64,000 nucleotides of DNA from Ignavibacteriota bacterium (GTDB lineage Bacteria > Bacteroidota > Ignavibacteria > Ignavibacteriales > Melioribacteraceae), in the NCBI GenBank assembly GCA_013112585.1, contig JABFGH010000009.1, positions 114,753-178,752 of the forward strand, given 5' to 3'. How positions within the stretch are numbered: the stretch's first letter is position 1; each line of letters begins with the position of its first letter. A program made the position numbers and the translations under genes. Shown piece after piece: positions 17,418 through 26,898 of the stretch. The notes beneath the pieces are model-generated. The model was given only the letters and a program-made list of their open reading frames with translations. It searched no databases and was not told where the DNA came from.

Positions 17418-17879
17418 ATGGAGATTAATCTTAATGAATTATTGTTTCTAAAATTAAAGCCTGTTGAATTATTAAACGAAAATACAACTGCAGTCTGGGG
17501 TAAAATGACACCGCAGCAAATGGTGGAACATCTAACAAAATTTATTAAAATGAGTAATGGAAAAGTTGATTCGGAGCTTATAACACCATACAAAAAAGTT
17601 GAGTCAGTAAAGAAAAATTTATTTACGGATAAACCATTTGCTAATGTAGTTCAGCATGAGGTTATGCCCGGCGGCGAACCTGTGTATGAAAACAACAATA
17701 TGTTTTTTGCTAAACAAACCCTGTACGAAGAAATAATTGAGTTTTATAAATTTTACGAAAAAACTCCATTTGCTACTCCAATGAATCCCACATTCGGCAG
17801 ATTAAATAAAAAGGAATGGGAGGTATTTCATTCTAAACATTTTTTTCATCACTTTACTCAATTCAATTTGATTAAGTAG
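17418..17879 (+). CDS. DUF1569 / DinB-like protein
   Basis: A 153-residue protein of the DUF1569 type, related to the DinB/YfiT four-helix metal-binding fold. Typical segments are WGKMTPQQMVEHLTKF near residue 30, with the first His of the presumed metal site, and the C-terminal HxxxHHxxQF pattern (HSKHFFHHFTQFNLI) preceded by NPTFGRLNKKEWEVF. Biochemical function is unknown for most members. AGAAGGAG precedes the start, giving a good ribosome-binding site. Confidence 0.85.
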   Translation: MEINLNELLFLKLKPVELLNENTTAVWGKMTPQQMVEHLTKFIKMSNGKVDSELITPYKKVESVKKNLFTDKPFANVVQHEVMPGGEPVYENNNMFFAKQTLYEEIIEFYKFYEKTPFATPMNPTFGRLNKKEWEVFHSKHFFHHFTQFNLIK

Positions 17880-18002
17880 ATTTAACGCTTTACAAAAAAT
17901 TAAACAGAATAAATATTTAAACTTTCTCTAAAAACTTTTCTTTAAAGTTTAACTTACCTTATTTTAGTTCCATACAATTTAAAAATTATTTACGGTGATT
18001 TA

Positions 18003-20447
18003 ATGAAATATGTAATTCGTTTATTGGTATTGCTAACCATTAGCGCAAAAATTTTCGGAGGAGTACAAGAAATGGATTTAAGAATAATTCCTACACCCCA
18101 AGTTGTGCTGCAGAACTATACCGACTTTAAGTTTGAAAATAATTTTGCAATAAGCATCAGCGACGATAATGATAATCTAAATTATTGCGCACAACTGCTA
18201 AGCAATACTATTATGAAAAAAATTAAAGCACTCGTTACAATTACTTCCGATGAAAATTCTACTGCTGCTATTGAGTTAAGAATAATTGATGAAGATGAAA
18301 TGTCTCAACGGATTCCCGATTCTTTAAAAAATGAATCATATAGAATTTTGATAAACAACAATAAAATATTGGTAGAATCGATTTCCGAGAGGGGAATATT
18401 TTATGCATGCATGAGTTTAATTCAAATTTTTGAAAAGTCACAAAATCATCGTTTGCCCGGAGTCGAAATAATAGACTATCCGGATTTCAAAGTGAGGGGA
18501 ATTTCGGATGACATTAGCCGCGGGCAGGTTTCTAAATTAGAGAATTTCAAAAAAATTATCAGGGAAATCTCCAGGTATAAAATCAATACCTACATGCCTT
18601 ACATAGAAGATGTATTAGAGTTAGAAGCGTTCCCATCTATAGGTAAAAACCGTGGAGCCCTTACCAAGGCTGAGGTAAAAGAACTAATTGCCTATGCAGA
18701 AAAACATTTTGTGGAAGTGATTCCAATTTTTCAAACATTAGGGCATTACGAAAATATTTTGGCAATGGAGGAATTCTTAAAATATGCCGAGTTCCCCGGC
18801 TCAGCTTCATTAAATGTTTCTAATGAAGAAACTTATGTTTTTATAGAATCAATGCTTAAGGAGGTGTTTGAATTATTTCCGTCGGAGTATTTTCATATGG
18901 GTGCTGATGAAAGTTACGATGTTGGACTGCATGCAAGTAAAAAACTTGTAAGAAAAAGCAGCATAGCCGAAGTGCACGCAGCGCATTATCAGAGAGTTTA
19001 TGATATCTGCCGAAAGTATAATAAAAAAGTGATCATGTATGGTGATATAATTTTAAACTATCCCGATATTCTTGAACTGCTGCCTAAAGATATTACAATT
19101 GTAGATTGGCATTACGGCGCCTCAAATGAATATAGCTCTACTGCTACTTTCAATAATGCCGGATTTAGGTATTACGTTTCGCCTTCGGTCTGGAATTTTA
19201 CTTCAACTTTTCCCAACTATTCTGTCGGGCTGCCTAACATAACAAATATAATTAAAGAAGGTAAAAACAATAATGCGGCAGGAATGATATCTTCCAACTG
19301 GGGTGATTTCGGAGCCGAAACAATTAAGGAGTTCCTTCTGTTCGGATATGCTTACTCTGCGCAATGTGCCTGGAATTTTGAACAAACAAATATCGGCAAT
19401 TTTAGCCACGATTATTTCTACGATTTTTTCGGTATTGATGACAGCCGGCTTTCCGCAATTTATGAAAACTTCAGCATGCCCTACAATCAAATATATTGGA
19501 GCGAGCTTTGGCGGCATCCGCTTCTCGATTTCAGAGAACCGAAGTGGTGGGAAACAAATCTTTCCCCTGTAGCACGTATAGATTGGATGGAATGGACGGA
19601 GCCCGGAATTAAAAAAACTATTGATGAACTTGAAAGCAGGGTTTTAAGAAACAGAGATCATTTTAATTTATTTAGATTTTTAATCGACTTAAATGCCTGG
19701 TACAGATTAAAACTGCGCACACAATTTATTTTACATAAAAAAATAAATGATGAAGAAATTGATTTGGAAATGTGCGGCAAGCTGATTGATGAAAATATTG
19801 ATCAGATTGATAAGTTGAAAAAAGCATATAAAAAACTTTGGCTTACTTATTATAAAAAAGATAACCTTTGGATGATTGAGGATAAGTTTGAAAGATTGCA
19901 GCAATATTTTGTTGAAACAAAAACAAAGCTGATGGATGATGAAATTGTGGATCCGCTGTTGAGTAGTGAATGGATCTATTATTCAAATTCAAAAAGGAAG
20001 GGCGTTAAAAACGCTAAGTTTAGAAAAACGTTTACAATTAGTGGTGATATAATAAATGCCCAGCTTCAACTAATGGCTGATACTTATGCGCAGCTTTTTA
20101 TCAATAATAAATTGATTGAAAAAGTTTATGTAAAGCGTTCTCTTTCATTAGTAACAGAGTATGATAGAGTTAAATTTTTCAATATTACCGATTACCTAAA
20201 AAAAGGTAAAAATACAATTGAAGTTATAGCAGAAAAATTTCAAAGATCGGGCAGTGCCGGTATAAATATTATTGCGCAAATTGAAAGTGAAAATGAAACG
20301 GAGCTAATTCAAACAAACGATACATGGCGGGTTAAATCACTCGGTACAAAAAGAGGCTCCTGGAAAAAAGCAATGGAAATTGAATATCCCTATAAAATAA
20401 TTGCACCTAATTTTGAAACGGGAAGACCAAGCTGGATAGAGAGATAA
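18003..20447 (+). CDS. glycoside hydrolase family 20 (beta-N-acetylhexosaminidase-like)
   Basis: An 814-residue exported GH20 enzyme that would release terminal beta-GlcNAc or GalNAc by substrate-assisted catalysis. A signal peptide covers about residues 1-20. A GH20b-type N-terminal alpha/beta domain (about 25-160) is followed by the TIM barrel beginning DFKVRGISDDISRGQ. The catalytic pair is D302-E303 in FHMGADESYDVG, and IPIFQTLGHYE (about 240-250) is the typical strand ahead of it. VDWHYGA and SSNWGDFGAE lie in later barrel strands. The C-terminal ~150 residues form an extra beta-sandwich with WIYYSNSKR and LQLMADTYAQLFINNK. Substrate could be chitin fragments, peptidoglycan or host/algal glycans. 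It is not in a utilisation locus. Confidence 0.88.
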   Translation: MKYVIRLLVLLTISAKIFGGVQEMDLRIIPTPQVVLQNYTDFKFENNFAISISDDNDNLNYCAQLLSNTIMKKIKALVTITSDENSTAAIELRIIDEDEMSQRIPDSLKNESYRILINNNKILVESISERGIFYACMSLIQIFEKSQNHRLPGVEIIDYPDFKVRGISDDISRGQVSKLENFKKIIREISRYKINTYMPYIEDVLELEAFPSIGKNRGALTKAEVKELIAYAEKHFVEVIPIFQTLGHYENILAMEEFLKYAEFPGSASLNVSNEETYVFIESMLKEVFELFPSEYFHMGADESYDVGLHASKKLVRKSSIAEVHAAHYQRVYDICRKYNKKVIMYGDIILNYPDILELLPKDITIVDWHYGASNEYSSTATFNNAGFRYYVSPSVWNFTSTFPNYSVGLPNITNIIKEGKNNNAAGMISSNWGDFGAETIKEFLLFGYAYSAQCAWNFEQTNIGNFSHDYFYDFFGIDDSRLSAIYENFSMPYNQIYWSELWRHPLLDFREPKWWETNLSPVARIDWMEWTEPGIKKTIDELESRVLRNRDHFNLFRFLIDLNAWYRLKLRTQFILHKKINDEEIDLEMCGKLIDENIDQIDKLKKAYKKLWLTYYKKDNLWMIEDKFERLQQYFVETKTKLMDDEIVDPLLSSEWIYYSNSKRKGVKNAKFRKTFTISGDIINAQLQLMADTYAQLFINNKLIEKVYVKRSLSLVTEYDRVKFFNITDYLKKGKNTIEVIAEKFQRSGSAGINIIAQIESENETELIQTNDTWRVKSLGTKRGSWKKAMEIEYPYKIIAPNFETGRPSWIER

Positions 20448-20507
20448 ATTCATTGCTATCACCTGAAATAAAGTCTTGTAATTATAAATTTTTAATGTGG
20501 AGAATAA

Positions 20508-21281
20508 ATGTATTCAATCAAAAATAAAGTTGTATTTATAACCGGAGCCAGTGAAGGTATTGGCAAAGCATGTGCTTATGCTTTTGCTGAACAAGGTGCG
20601 CGTTTAATTCTAAGTGCGCGAAGAATAAATATTCTAAATGAAATTGCAGATGATTTGAGGAAAAAACATGGCGTAAAAGTGTATGCTTACAAACTGGATG
20701 TTAGAAACAGGGAGGAAGTGGAAGTTGGCATAACTCATTTACCGGATGAATGGAAAAAAATTGATATACTTGTAAACAATGCGGGACTTGGGCGCGGATT
20801 AGAAAAAATGTATTTAGACAATCCCGATTCATGGGAGGAGATGATAGACACCAACATTAAAGGATTACTTTATGTTACAAGAATGATTGCTCCTCAAATG
20901 GCTGAAAGAAAAGAAGGGCACATTATTAATATTGGTTCAATAGCCGGGCATGAAGCATATCCCAAAGGGGGTGTTTACTGCGCAACAAAATTTGCAGTAA
21001 ATGCAATTACAAAATCCTTAAAAATGGATTTGATTGATAAAAATATTAGGGTGAGTTCCATTGATCCCGGCGCTGTAGAAACTGAATTCAGCAATATTAG
21101 ATTTTACGGCGATAAGGAGAGAGCTAAACAAGTTTATAAAGGATTTAAACCATTAACAGCCGAGGATATTGCCGATGCAGTACTTTACTGTGCTACCAGA
21201 CCGCCGCATGTAAATATAGGCGAAATAATATTAACTCCCACAGCGCAGGCATCTGCATTTGTTCTACATCGCGAAGAATAA
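20508..21281 (+). CDS. short-chain dehydrogenase/reductase, YdfG-like
   Basis: A 257-residue classical SDR. TGASEGIG (12-19) is the dinucleotide loop, SARR (36-39) favours NADP(H), NNAG is at 90-93, N116 is the structural Asn, and the catalytic triad is S144, Y157 and K161 (YCATK). IDPGAVETEF and the tail AEDIADAVLYCATRPPHVNIGEIILTP match the YdfG / L-allo-threonine (serine) dehydrogenase subgroup, so oxidation of 3-hydroxy acids or serine is likely but not proven. A bidirectional terminator follows the stop. Confidence 0.88.
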   Translation: MYSIKNKVVFITGASEGIGKACAYAFAEQGARLILSARRINILNEIADDLRKKHGVKVYAYKLDVRNREEVEVGITHLPDEWKKIDILVNNAGLGRGLEKMYLDNPDSWEEMIDTNIKGLLYVTRMIAPQMAERKEGHIINIGSIAGHEAYPKGGVYCATKFAVNAITKSLKMDLIDKNIRVSSIDPGAVETEFSNIRFYGDKERAKQVYKGFKPLTAEDIADAVLYCATRPPHVNIGEIILTPTAQASAFVLHREE

Positions 21282-21320
21282 AAAACGCAGCCGTTAAAGC
21301 TGCGTTGAATTAAGAATTTT
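21281..21320. terminator. bidirectional intrinsic terminator between SDR and Sua5-type genes
   Basis: AACGCAGC (21284-21291) and GCTGCGTT (21299-21306) form an 8-bp perfect stem with a 7-base loop. On the minus strand the stem is followed at once by a T-run (the AAAAA at 21281-21285), ideal for ending the Sua5-type transcript. On the plus strand a weaker T-run lies at about 21316-21320. The flanking genes converge here. Confidence 0.85.
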
Positions 21321-21344
21321 TCAGCGTTTTCTACTTATGGATGA

Positions 21345-21956
21345 TCACTCAAAAATGCTGATATCACCCGCGCCTTCTCTTAAAACTACTGCCTCGCCAT
21401 CGCTAATATCCACAACTGAAGAAGGCTCACCTTCAAGTGCACCTGCCGCTAACATTAAATCCACTTGAATATTAAAAATTGTTTTGATCTCAATCGGATC
21501 ATACAAAACCTCGCCCTTTCTGTTTGTTACACTTGTGCTTAAAATCGGGTTGCCCAATTCCTTTGCAAGTGTAAGTGCAATCTGATTATTCGGAATTCTA
21601 ATACCAACAGTTTTCCTTTTCGTCAATAGTTTTTTAGGAACTTCTTTTGCTGCGGGTAAAACAAAAGTATAGGGACCGGGCAAAAGTTTTTTCATTGAAC
21701 GATAAGCAAAATCAGACACCTTAGCATATTTAGAAATATTCTTCAAATCAGGGCAGATGAAACTAAATAATTTTGTTGTAGATTCATTTTTAATCCAGTA
21801 AACCCTTTCAATAGCTTCTCTGTTGAAAATATCGCATCCGATTCCGTAAATTGTATCAGTCGGATAGATAATAACTCCTCCGTTTCTCAGTACTTCCACT
21901 GCCTTATTAATATAACGTAATTGCGGGTTATCGGGGTGTAGTTCGTAATATTCCAT
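21345..21956 (-). CDS. Sua5/YciO/YrdC family protein (threonylcarbamoyl-AMP synthase type)
   Basis: A 203-residue single-domain protein of the Sua5-YciO-YrdC family. Members make threonylcarbamoyl-AMP from threonine, bicarbonate and ATP for the t6A modification of tRNAs reading ANN codons. GGVIIYPTDTIYGIGCDIFN is the typical N-terminus. LLPGPYTFVLPA, RKTVGIRIPN, LGNPILSTSVTN and PSSVVDISDGEAVVLREGAGD follow in order. The FSFICPDLKNISKYA segment and the length resemble the YciO subgroup, whose activity is less certain than that of YrdC/TsaC. Other tsa genes are not in the window. A strong terminator lies just past its stop. Confidence 0.88.
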   Translation of the reverse strand: MEYYELHPDNPQLRYINKAVEVLRNGGVIIYPTDTIYGIGCDIFNREAIERVYWIKNESTTKLFSFICPDLKNISKYAKVSDFAYRSMKKLLPGPYTFVLPAAKEVPKKLLTKRKTVGIRIPNNQIALTLAKELGNPILSTSVTNRKGEVLYDPIEIKTIFNIQVDLMLAAGALEGEPSSVVDISDGEAVVLREGAGDISIFE

Positions 21957-22102
21957 TTATACTCCTTAAAAATTTTTACGAATGAATTGCAAAAGAGAGT
22001 TAATTTTGATTGGTACATTATCTAACATTCAAGATAAAAGTTGTTTTGAAATAATCAACAAAAATTTCAAATTATCAGTACAATGATTAAAAATATTTAA
22101 TA

Positions 22103-23290
22103 ATGATGAAGCTAAATAAAATTCCCCGCCAGGTTATTATTTTGGGCATGGTAAGTTTCTTTACAGATTTTGCCAGCGAAATGCTATATCCCGTTACACC
22201 CCTATTTTTAACAGGTGCATTAGGGGCATCGATGATTACCGTTGGTGTGATAGAAGGATTTGCCGAAGTAATTGCCGGATTTTTAAAGGGTTATTTTGGT
22301 GTCTTGTCAGACAGACTGCAGCGCCGTTCAATTTTTGTAGTAATTGGTTATTCACTTTCATCAATTGTTAAACCATTGCCCGGTATCTTTCCATTTCTAT
22401 CAACAGTTATAGTTTCACGTATAAGTGATAGAGTTGGAAAAGGGATCCGAACATCGCCGCGCGATGCACTTTTAGCCTCACACTCAAATGGAAAAACAGG
22501 TTCAATATTCGGGTTTCATAGAAGCATGGATACATTAGGCGCCGTTGTTGGTCCGCTTGCCGCACTTGGTGTTTTAGCCATACTCCCCGGTGAATATACT
22601 TCCGTTTATCTTTTTGCAATTATCCCTTCAATATTTGCAATAGGTTTTACCTTTATTGTGAAAGATGTAAGGCGAACAGCGGTAAAAACAAAGTCGAAGT
22701 TTTATAAAGAATTCTGGTCAGCAGCTTCAAGGGAATACAAAATTCTTTTAGTTCTGCTTTCCATATTTTCTATTGTAAACAGCAGTGATGTATTTTTAAT
22801 TCTAAAGTCAAAAGAAGTTACGGGCTCTGATACAATTGCAATTTTCGGCTATGTGTTCTACAATATTATTTATGCTCTGATTTCTTTTCCAATGGGAGTA
22901 TTAGCTGATAAAATTGGTAAAAAATTAGTGCTTGTGTTTGGACTTATAATATTTTCTGCCGTTTATTTTGGGTTTGCATTAAATTCAAATATTTATTTTA
23001 TCTGGTTTCTATTTGCTCTGTATGGAATCTTTTCTGCTTCTACGGAAGGAATAGCAAAAGCATGGGTATCTGATTTAACTAATGAAAATTTCCGCGGCTC
23101 GGCAATAGGATTATTAAACACACTTACCAGTTTAGGAATTATGGCAGGTTCAATTATAGCCGGTTATTTGTGGGATGCTTTCGGTGCTCAAGTCCCATTT
23201 TTAATTTCGGGAATAGTGAGTTTAATAGTAGCGGTTGTGTTAGGGGTGTTTTCACAAACCAATGTTAAGGAGTCAAAACATCATGAGTAA
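22103..23290 (+). CDS. MFS transporter
   Basis: A 395-residue major facilitator protein with 12 predicted membrane helices. The loop between helices 2 and 3 has GVLSDRLQRR (motif A-like), repeated as GVLADKIGKK between helices 8 and 9. DRVGKGIRTSPRDALLA after helix 4 is a strongly conserved signature of one MFS subgroup of unassigned substrate. Export of a small metabolite or drug is plausible, but no substrate can be read. The stop is one base from the stop of the convergent acyltransferase gene. Confidence 0.9.
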   Translation: MMKLNKIPRQVIILGMVSFFTDFASEMLYPVTPLFLTGALGASMITVGVIEGFAEVIAGFLKGYFGVLSDRLQRRSIFVVIGYSLSSIVKPLPGIFPFLSTVIVSRISDRVGKGIRTSPRDALLASHSNGKTGSIFGFHRSMDTLGAVVGPLAALGVLAILPGEYTSVYLFAIIPSIFAIGFTFIVKDVRRTAVKTKSKFYKEFWSAASREYKILLVLLSIFSIVNSSDVFLILKSKEVTGSDTIAIFGYVFYNIIYALISFPMGVLADKIGKKLVLVFGLIIFSAVYFGFALNSNIYFIWFLFALYGIFSASTEGIAKAWVSDLTNENFRGSAIGLLNTLTSLGIMAGSIIAGYLWDAFGAQVPFLISGIVSLIVAVVLGVFSQTNVKESKHHE

Positions 23291-23291
23291 T

Positions 23292-24344
23292 TTATGCCCC
23301 CTCAAAATTAATTATTATTGAACGATTCTTAGCTTTTTTATTCGATTTACCTAATAATAATAATTTAAGTATTGCACTCTTGTTAATCGATTTTTCTAAA
23401 ACTATTGGAAAAATCAATCCGGGCAAGGTGCACCCGGCGACCAAAATAAAAGGATTCTCAATTCCTAATTTGCTTTGCACTATTCTAAACGATATACAGA
23501 AAAGAACATGATAGAGAAATATAGAATAGGAATAATTGCCAAGCCAGCTTAACATTTTATTGTTAAAATTAATTTGAAAAAGAAGTAAAATTAATGTTAT
23601 TGCTGATAAGACGGGAATTAAACTAAATTTATAATGATAGCTTGAGTTCCCTCCGAACAAGTAATGAATATTGTATTGAAGTAAAGTAAAGGATGTTATG
23701 AACACAAAAAGGAATAAATAATTTAGATGTATGTTTTTAAATTCTTTTTCGAACCTATTTAATCCTAAACCTAAAAGGAAATACGGTAGCAGATATAAAG
23801 TTCCCCTAAGGCTAAATGCATTTGGAACTGAGTTATAAAAGAAAAACAACAAAAACGAAAAGACAGAAATTATTAACCAGGGTAAAAATTTTGAAAGTAC
23901 ATTTTTATATTCAAGTATAAGTATAATTACAAAGATGAAGAATAACGCTTGGAGATACCAAAGTCCTGCCTTTGGAAAAACATAAACATAAACAATATCA
24001 TTAATATCCGGAGTAAAATTTGTAGGAAAAACTATTCTTAATATGAAATATAATGGTGTTAATAAAGCAAATGTAATTAACAATCGCCTGGCTTTACCTT
24101 TGATAAACATGCGCTCATTACCCGTCATTACAGGTTTGTATGCATAAACATATCCGGATATTACCGTGAATAAGGGCATTCGTAAAAATTGTAAGGAACT
24201 TGCAACATAATTCCAGTAGCAATCCGTCTCAAATTTTAACCCGCCAATAACATGTGTAATTACAACCATTATTATTGCAATTCCGCGCAAGGTTTCAACC
24301 CTTAAATCTTTTTTCTTTACCACTTCCTCTGTCTCATATTTCAA
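23292..24344 (-). CDS. membrane acyltransferase (acyltransferase_3 / OafA-like)
   Basis: A 350-residue integral membrane protein with about ten helices. The N-terminal RVETLRGIAIIMVVITHVI segment carries the conserved R...RG...H pattern of acyltransferase family 3, which O-acetylates sugars of lipopolysaccharide, exopolysaccharide or peptidoglycan. Further matches are FLRMPLFTVISGYVYAYK, WYLQALFFIFVIILIL, LLPYFLLGLGLNRF and YSYSIFLYHVLFCI near the C-terminus. The acceptor is unknown. It converges with the MFS gene with a 1-base gap. Confidence 0.88.
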   Translation of the reverse strand: MKYETEEVVKKKDLRVETLRGIAIIMVVITHVIGGLKFETDCYWNYVASSLQFLRMPLFTVISGYVYAYKPVMTGNERMFIKGKARRLLITFALLTPLYFILRIVFPTNFTPDINDIVYVYVFPKAGLWYLQALFFIFVIILILEYKNVLSKFLPWLIISVFSFLLFFFYNSVPNAFSLRGTLYLLPYFLLGLGLNRFEKEFKNIHLNYLFLFVFITSFTLLQYNIHYLFGGNSSYHYKFSLIPVLSAITLILLLFQINFNNKMLSWLGNYSYSIFLYHVLFCISFRIVQSKLGIENPFILVAGCTLPGLIFPIVLEKSINKSAILKLLLLGKSNKKAKNRSIIINFEGA

Positions 24345-24566
24345 TAATCATAACAAAAATAAAAGAGATACGATAACCATATATTTAGAACATATGCTTT
24401 AATTAATTTTAATATTAACATAACTGTAAATATTTTAAATTGAGGTGATTAAACTCAAATAAAAAAGCTTTGTAATCCTAAAATCGACTTTTTAACATGA
24501 AAATTATTGGAGTATAATTAGTAAGATAATCGATAAAAACTCAAAACTTATTCAACAAAATTTTTC

Positions 24567-24594
24567 TTGACAAGGGATTTTATTATCTTAAAAT
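24567..24594 (+). promoter_or_regulatory. predicted sigma-70-type promoter of the que / R-M operon
   Basis: TTGACA (24567-24572) and TAAAAT (24589-24594) are separated by 16 bases. Transcription would begin near 24601, leaving a leader of only about 15 bases before the queC ATG at 24617. That is too short for a preQ1 riboswitch, and none was recognised upstream. Confidence 0.5.
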
Positions 24595-24616
24595 ACATTT
24601 AATTTTGGATTTGAAA

Positions 24617-25312
24617 ATGCAAGAAAAACAATTAGCAGTAGTAGCGGTAAGCGGCGGTTTAGACAGTTGCGTAACGGCAGCAATTGCTAACAAAAATTAC
24701 AATTTAGCTTTAGCACATATAAATTATGGGCAGCGTACAGAAAGCAGGGAGTTGAACGCTTTTCACGAAATCGCAGATTTTTTTCAAGCGGAAAAAAGAT
24801 TAGTGATTGATTATTCTCATCTAACAAAAATTGGCGGTTCTTCTTTAACCGATAAAAATATTGAGGTAACCGATGCCGATTTAGAGAGTGATAAAGTGCC
24901 TTCATCTTATGTCCCTTTCCGCAATGCGAGTATTTTAACATCATGCGTAAGCTGGGCTGAAGTTGTTGGAGCCAATGCAATTTTTATGGGCGCCGTTTAT
25001 GAAGATTCTTCCGGTTACCCCGATTGCCGACCCGAATTTTTTAAAGCGTTTGAAAATGTAATTGAAGAAGGCACTAAACCGGAAACGCATATTAAAATTG
25101 AAACTCCTGTTATTCATATGAGCAAGGCTGAAATTATAAAACTGGGAATGGAACTTAAAGCCCCCATACATTTAACATGGTCCTGCTATAAAGATGGCGA
25201 GAAAGCATGCGGAGTTTGTGATAGCTGCGCGCTGCGTTTACGGGGTTTCCAATCTATTGGTGCGGAAGACCCGCTGGATTATGAAATTAGACCGGATTAC
25301 CTAAAAAAATGA
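24617..25312 (+). CDS. queC: 7-cyano-7-deazaguanine (preQ0) synthase QueC
   Basis: Converts 7-carboxy-7-deazaguanine to preQ0 with ATP and ammonia, the step before QueF in queuosine synthesis. AVSGGLDS (residues 10-17) is the PP-loop ATP pyrophosphatase motif. MGAVYEDSSGYPDCRPEFFKAF and TPVIHMSKAEIIKLGMEL are diagnostic, and four C-terminal cysteines (C190, C198, C201, C204) make the zinc site. The ATG at 24617 is preferred over a TTG at 24605: QueC proteins have very short N-termini and the predicted transcription start is at about 24601. The stop overlaps the start of the DNA methyltransferase by 4 bases (ATGA), which couples this housekeeping enzyme to the restriction-modification genes. 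The canonical motifs argue against a QatC- or Cap9-like defence homologue. Confidence 0.95.
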   Translation: MQEKQLAVVAVSGGLDSCVTAAIANKNYNLALAHINYGQRTESRELNAFHEIADFFQAEKRLVIDYSHLTKIGGSSLTDKNIEVTDADLESDKVPSSYVPFRNASILTSCVSWAEVVGANAIFMGAVYEDSSGYPDCRPEFFKAFENVIEEGTKPETHIKIETPVIHMSKAEIIKLGMELKAPIHLTWSCYKDGEKACGVCDSCALRLRGFQSIGAEDPLDYEIRPDYLKK

Positions 25313-26898
25313 AACCAGATAACTACATAAATATTAAAGAAGCAAGTTTATGGGCTAGCGAGTACTTGAAAAAAGAAATTACTCCTTCTAGTATTTCTTA
25401 TTTAATCAATTATGGGCGTATTGAAAATAAAGGTAATAACGGGAATGTTATAATTGATATTGATCAGCTCAAAACATATTACGAATCCTATTATGGAAGT
25501 AGAGAAATAAATTGGAAAGATAAACTTGGTAGTGATATCGACTGGCACCTCTCATTCGATAATTATAGAGAAGCCGAAACAACAAAACATGTGCATAGGC
25601 TCCATCCTTATAAAGGAAAATTTATTCCACAGCTCGTTGAGTATTTTTTAGATGACAATATTGATGAATTTAAAAAAGAAGTCTTTTTTAATGAAGGTGA
25701 TATAGTTTTAGACCCTTTCTGCGGGAGCGGGACAACCTTAGTTCAAGCTAATGAACTTGGAATGCACGCAATTGGAATTGATATTTCTAAATTCAATAGT
25801 TTAATAAGTAATATAAAGGTTAGAAAGCATAATTTAATTGAATTGAACAGAACCATTCAATATATAACATCCGAACTCTTAGAGTTTGTTCATACTAGGA
25901 AGATATATCAATTTGAAGAAGAACTACTAAATGAATTAAATATTTTTAATACAAAGTATTTTCCTTCTCCGGAATATAAACGTAAAGTTAGAACTAAAGA
26001 AATAAATGAATTTGAGTATGGTAAAAAACATGAAGAAATATTTCATGAAGTGTTTAATAAACTTGTAACTAAATATTCAATCAAGGTAGTGCAAGATAAT
26101 AATGGAAATTCATTTATTGATAATTGGTACTTACACCCGGTAAGAGAAGAGATTGATTTTATTTTTGATAAGATAAAAAGTGTTAACGACAATGATTTGA
26201 AAAGTTTATTAACAGTAATTCTAAGTCGAGTCATTCGTTCATGCAGGGCAACAACTCATTCTGATCTGGCTACTCTACTCGAACCGGTATCATCAACATA
26301 TTATTGTTCTAAACATGGTAAAATTTGCAAACCTCTTTTTTCCATTTTAAGTTGGTGGAAAAGATATACAAATGATACAATAAAGAGGTTGAGCAATTTT
26401 GATAGGTTAAGATCCAATACTTTTCAAATTTGTTTTAGCGGAGATTCAAGAAACATAGATTTGAAATCAAAACTTTCAGGTTATAGTTCAAATTTTTCTG
26501 AAATTTATAATGAGAAAAAAATTAAAGGAATTTTTACAAGTCCCCCCTATGTTGGATTAATCAATTATCATGAGCAGCATGCTTATGCTTATGACTTATT
26601 CGGTTTTGAAAGAAATGATGATTTGGAAATTGGTCCGTTGTTTAAAGGTAAAGGGAAAGAAGCTCGTAATTCATATATAGAAGGTATCTCACAAGTATTA
26701 ATAAATTCAATGAAATATTTGGCTGATGATTTTAATATTTTCATTGTAGCTAACGATAAGCATAATATGTATCCCGAAATAGCAAAAAGAGCAAATTTGA
26801 AAATAGTTCAGCAATTTAAAAGACCGGTATTAAATAGAACTGAAAAGGATAAGAATGCTTATTCAGAATCAATTTTTAGGATGAAGAAAATTGACTAA
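25309..26898 (+). CDS. Type II DNA methyltransferase (N4/N6 amino type)
   Basis: A 529-residue amino-methyltransferase. DPFCGSGTTLVQA (135-147) is the AdoMet-binding motif I and SPPY (411-414) is catalytic motif IV; SPPY favours N4-cytosine methylation. The order motif I, long variable region, motif IV is the alpha arrangement, so target recognition probably lies in residues ~170-400. Residues ~8-60 (IKEASLWASEYL, SSISYLINYGRIENKG, VIIDIDQLKTYY) look like an excisionase/MerR-type winged helix not needed for catalysis. Methyltransferases with the SPPYVGLxxYHEQHAYAYxLF segment are known next to TdeIII-type endonucleases. The gene overlaps queC by 4 bases and the endonuclease by 8 bases. It would protect host DNA from the downstream nuclease. 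Confidence 0.9.
   Translation: MKPDNYINIKEASLWASEYLKKEITPSSISYLINYGRIENKGNNGNVIIDIDQLKTYYESYYGSREINWKDKLGSDIDWHLSFDNYREAETTKHVHRLHPYKGKFIPQLVEYFLDDNIDEFKKEVFFNEGDIVLDPFCGSGTTLVQANELGMHAIGIDISKFNSLISNIKVRKHNLIELNRTIQYITSELLEFVHTRKIYQFEEELLNELNIFNTKYFPSPEYKRKVRTKEINEFEYGKKHEEIFHEVFNKLVTKYSIKVVQDNNGNSFIDNWYLHPVREEIDFIFDKIKSVNDNDLKSLLTVILSRVIRSCRATTHSDLATLLEPVSSTYYCSKHGKICKPLFSILSWWKRYTNDTIKRLSNFDRLRSNTFQICFSGDSRNIDLKSKLSGYSSNFSEIYNEKKIKGIFTSPPYVGLINYHEQHAYAYDLFGFERNDDLEIGPLFKGKGKEARNSYIEGISQVLINSMKYLADDFNIFIVANDKHNMYPEIAKRANLKIVQQFKRPVLNRTEKDKNAYSESIFRMKKID

Noticed and set aside
24345..24616. preQ1 riboswitch upstream of queC.
   Set aside because: The predicted promoter leaves a leader of about 15 bases, and no preQ1-like hairpin with an A-rich tail was found.
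24605..24616. TTG start for queC four codons upstream of the ATG.
   Set aside because: It would lie only about 4 bases from the predicted transcription start, and QueC proteins begin very close to the PP-loop.
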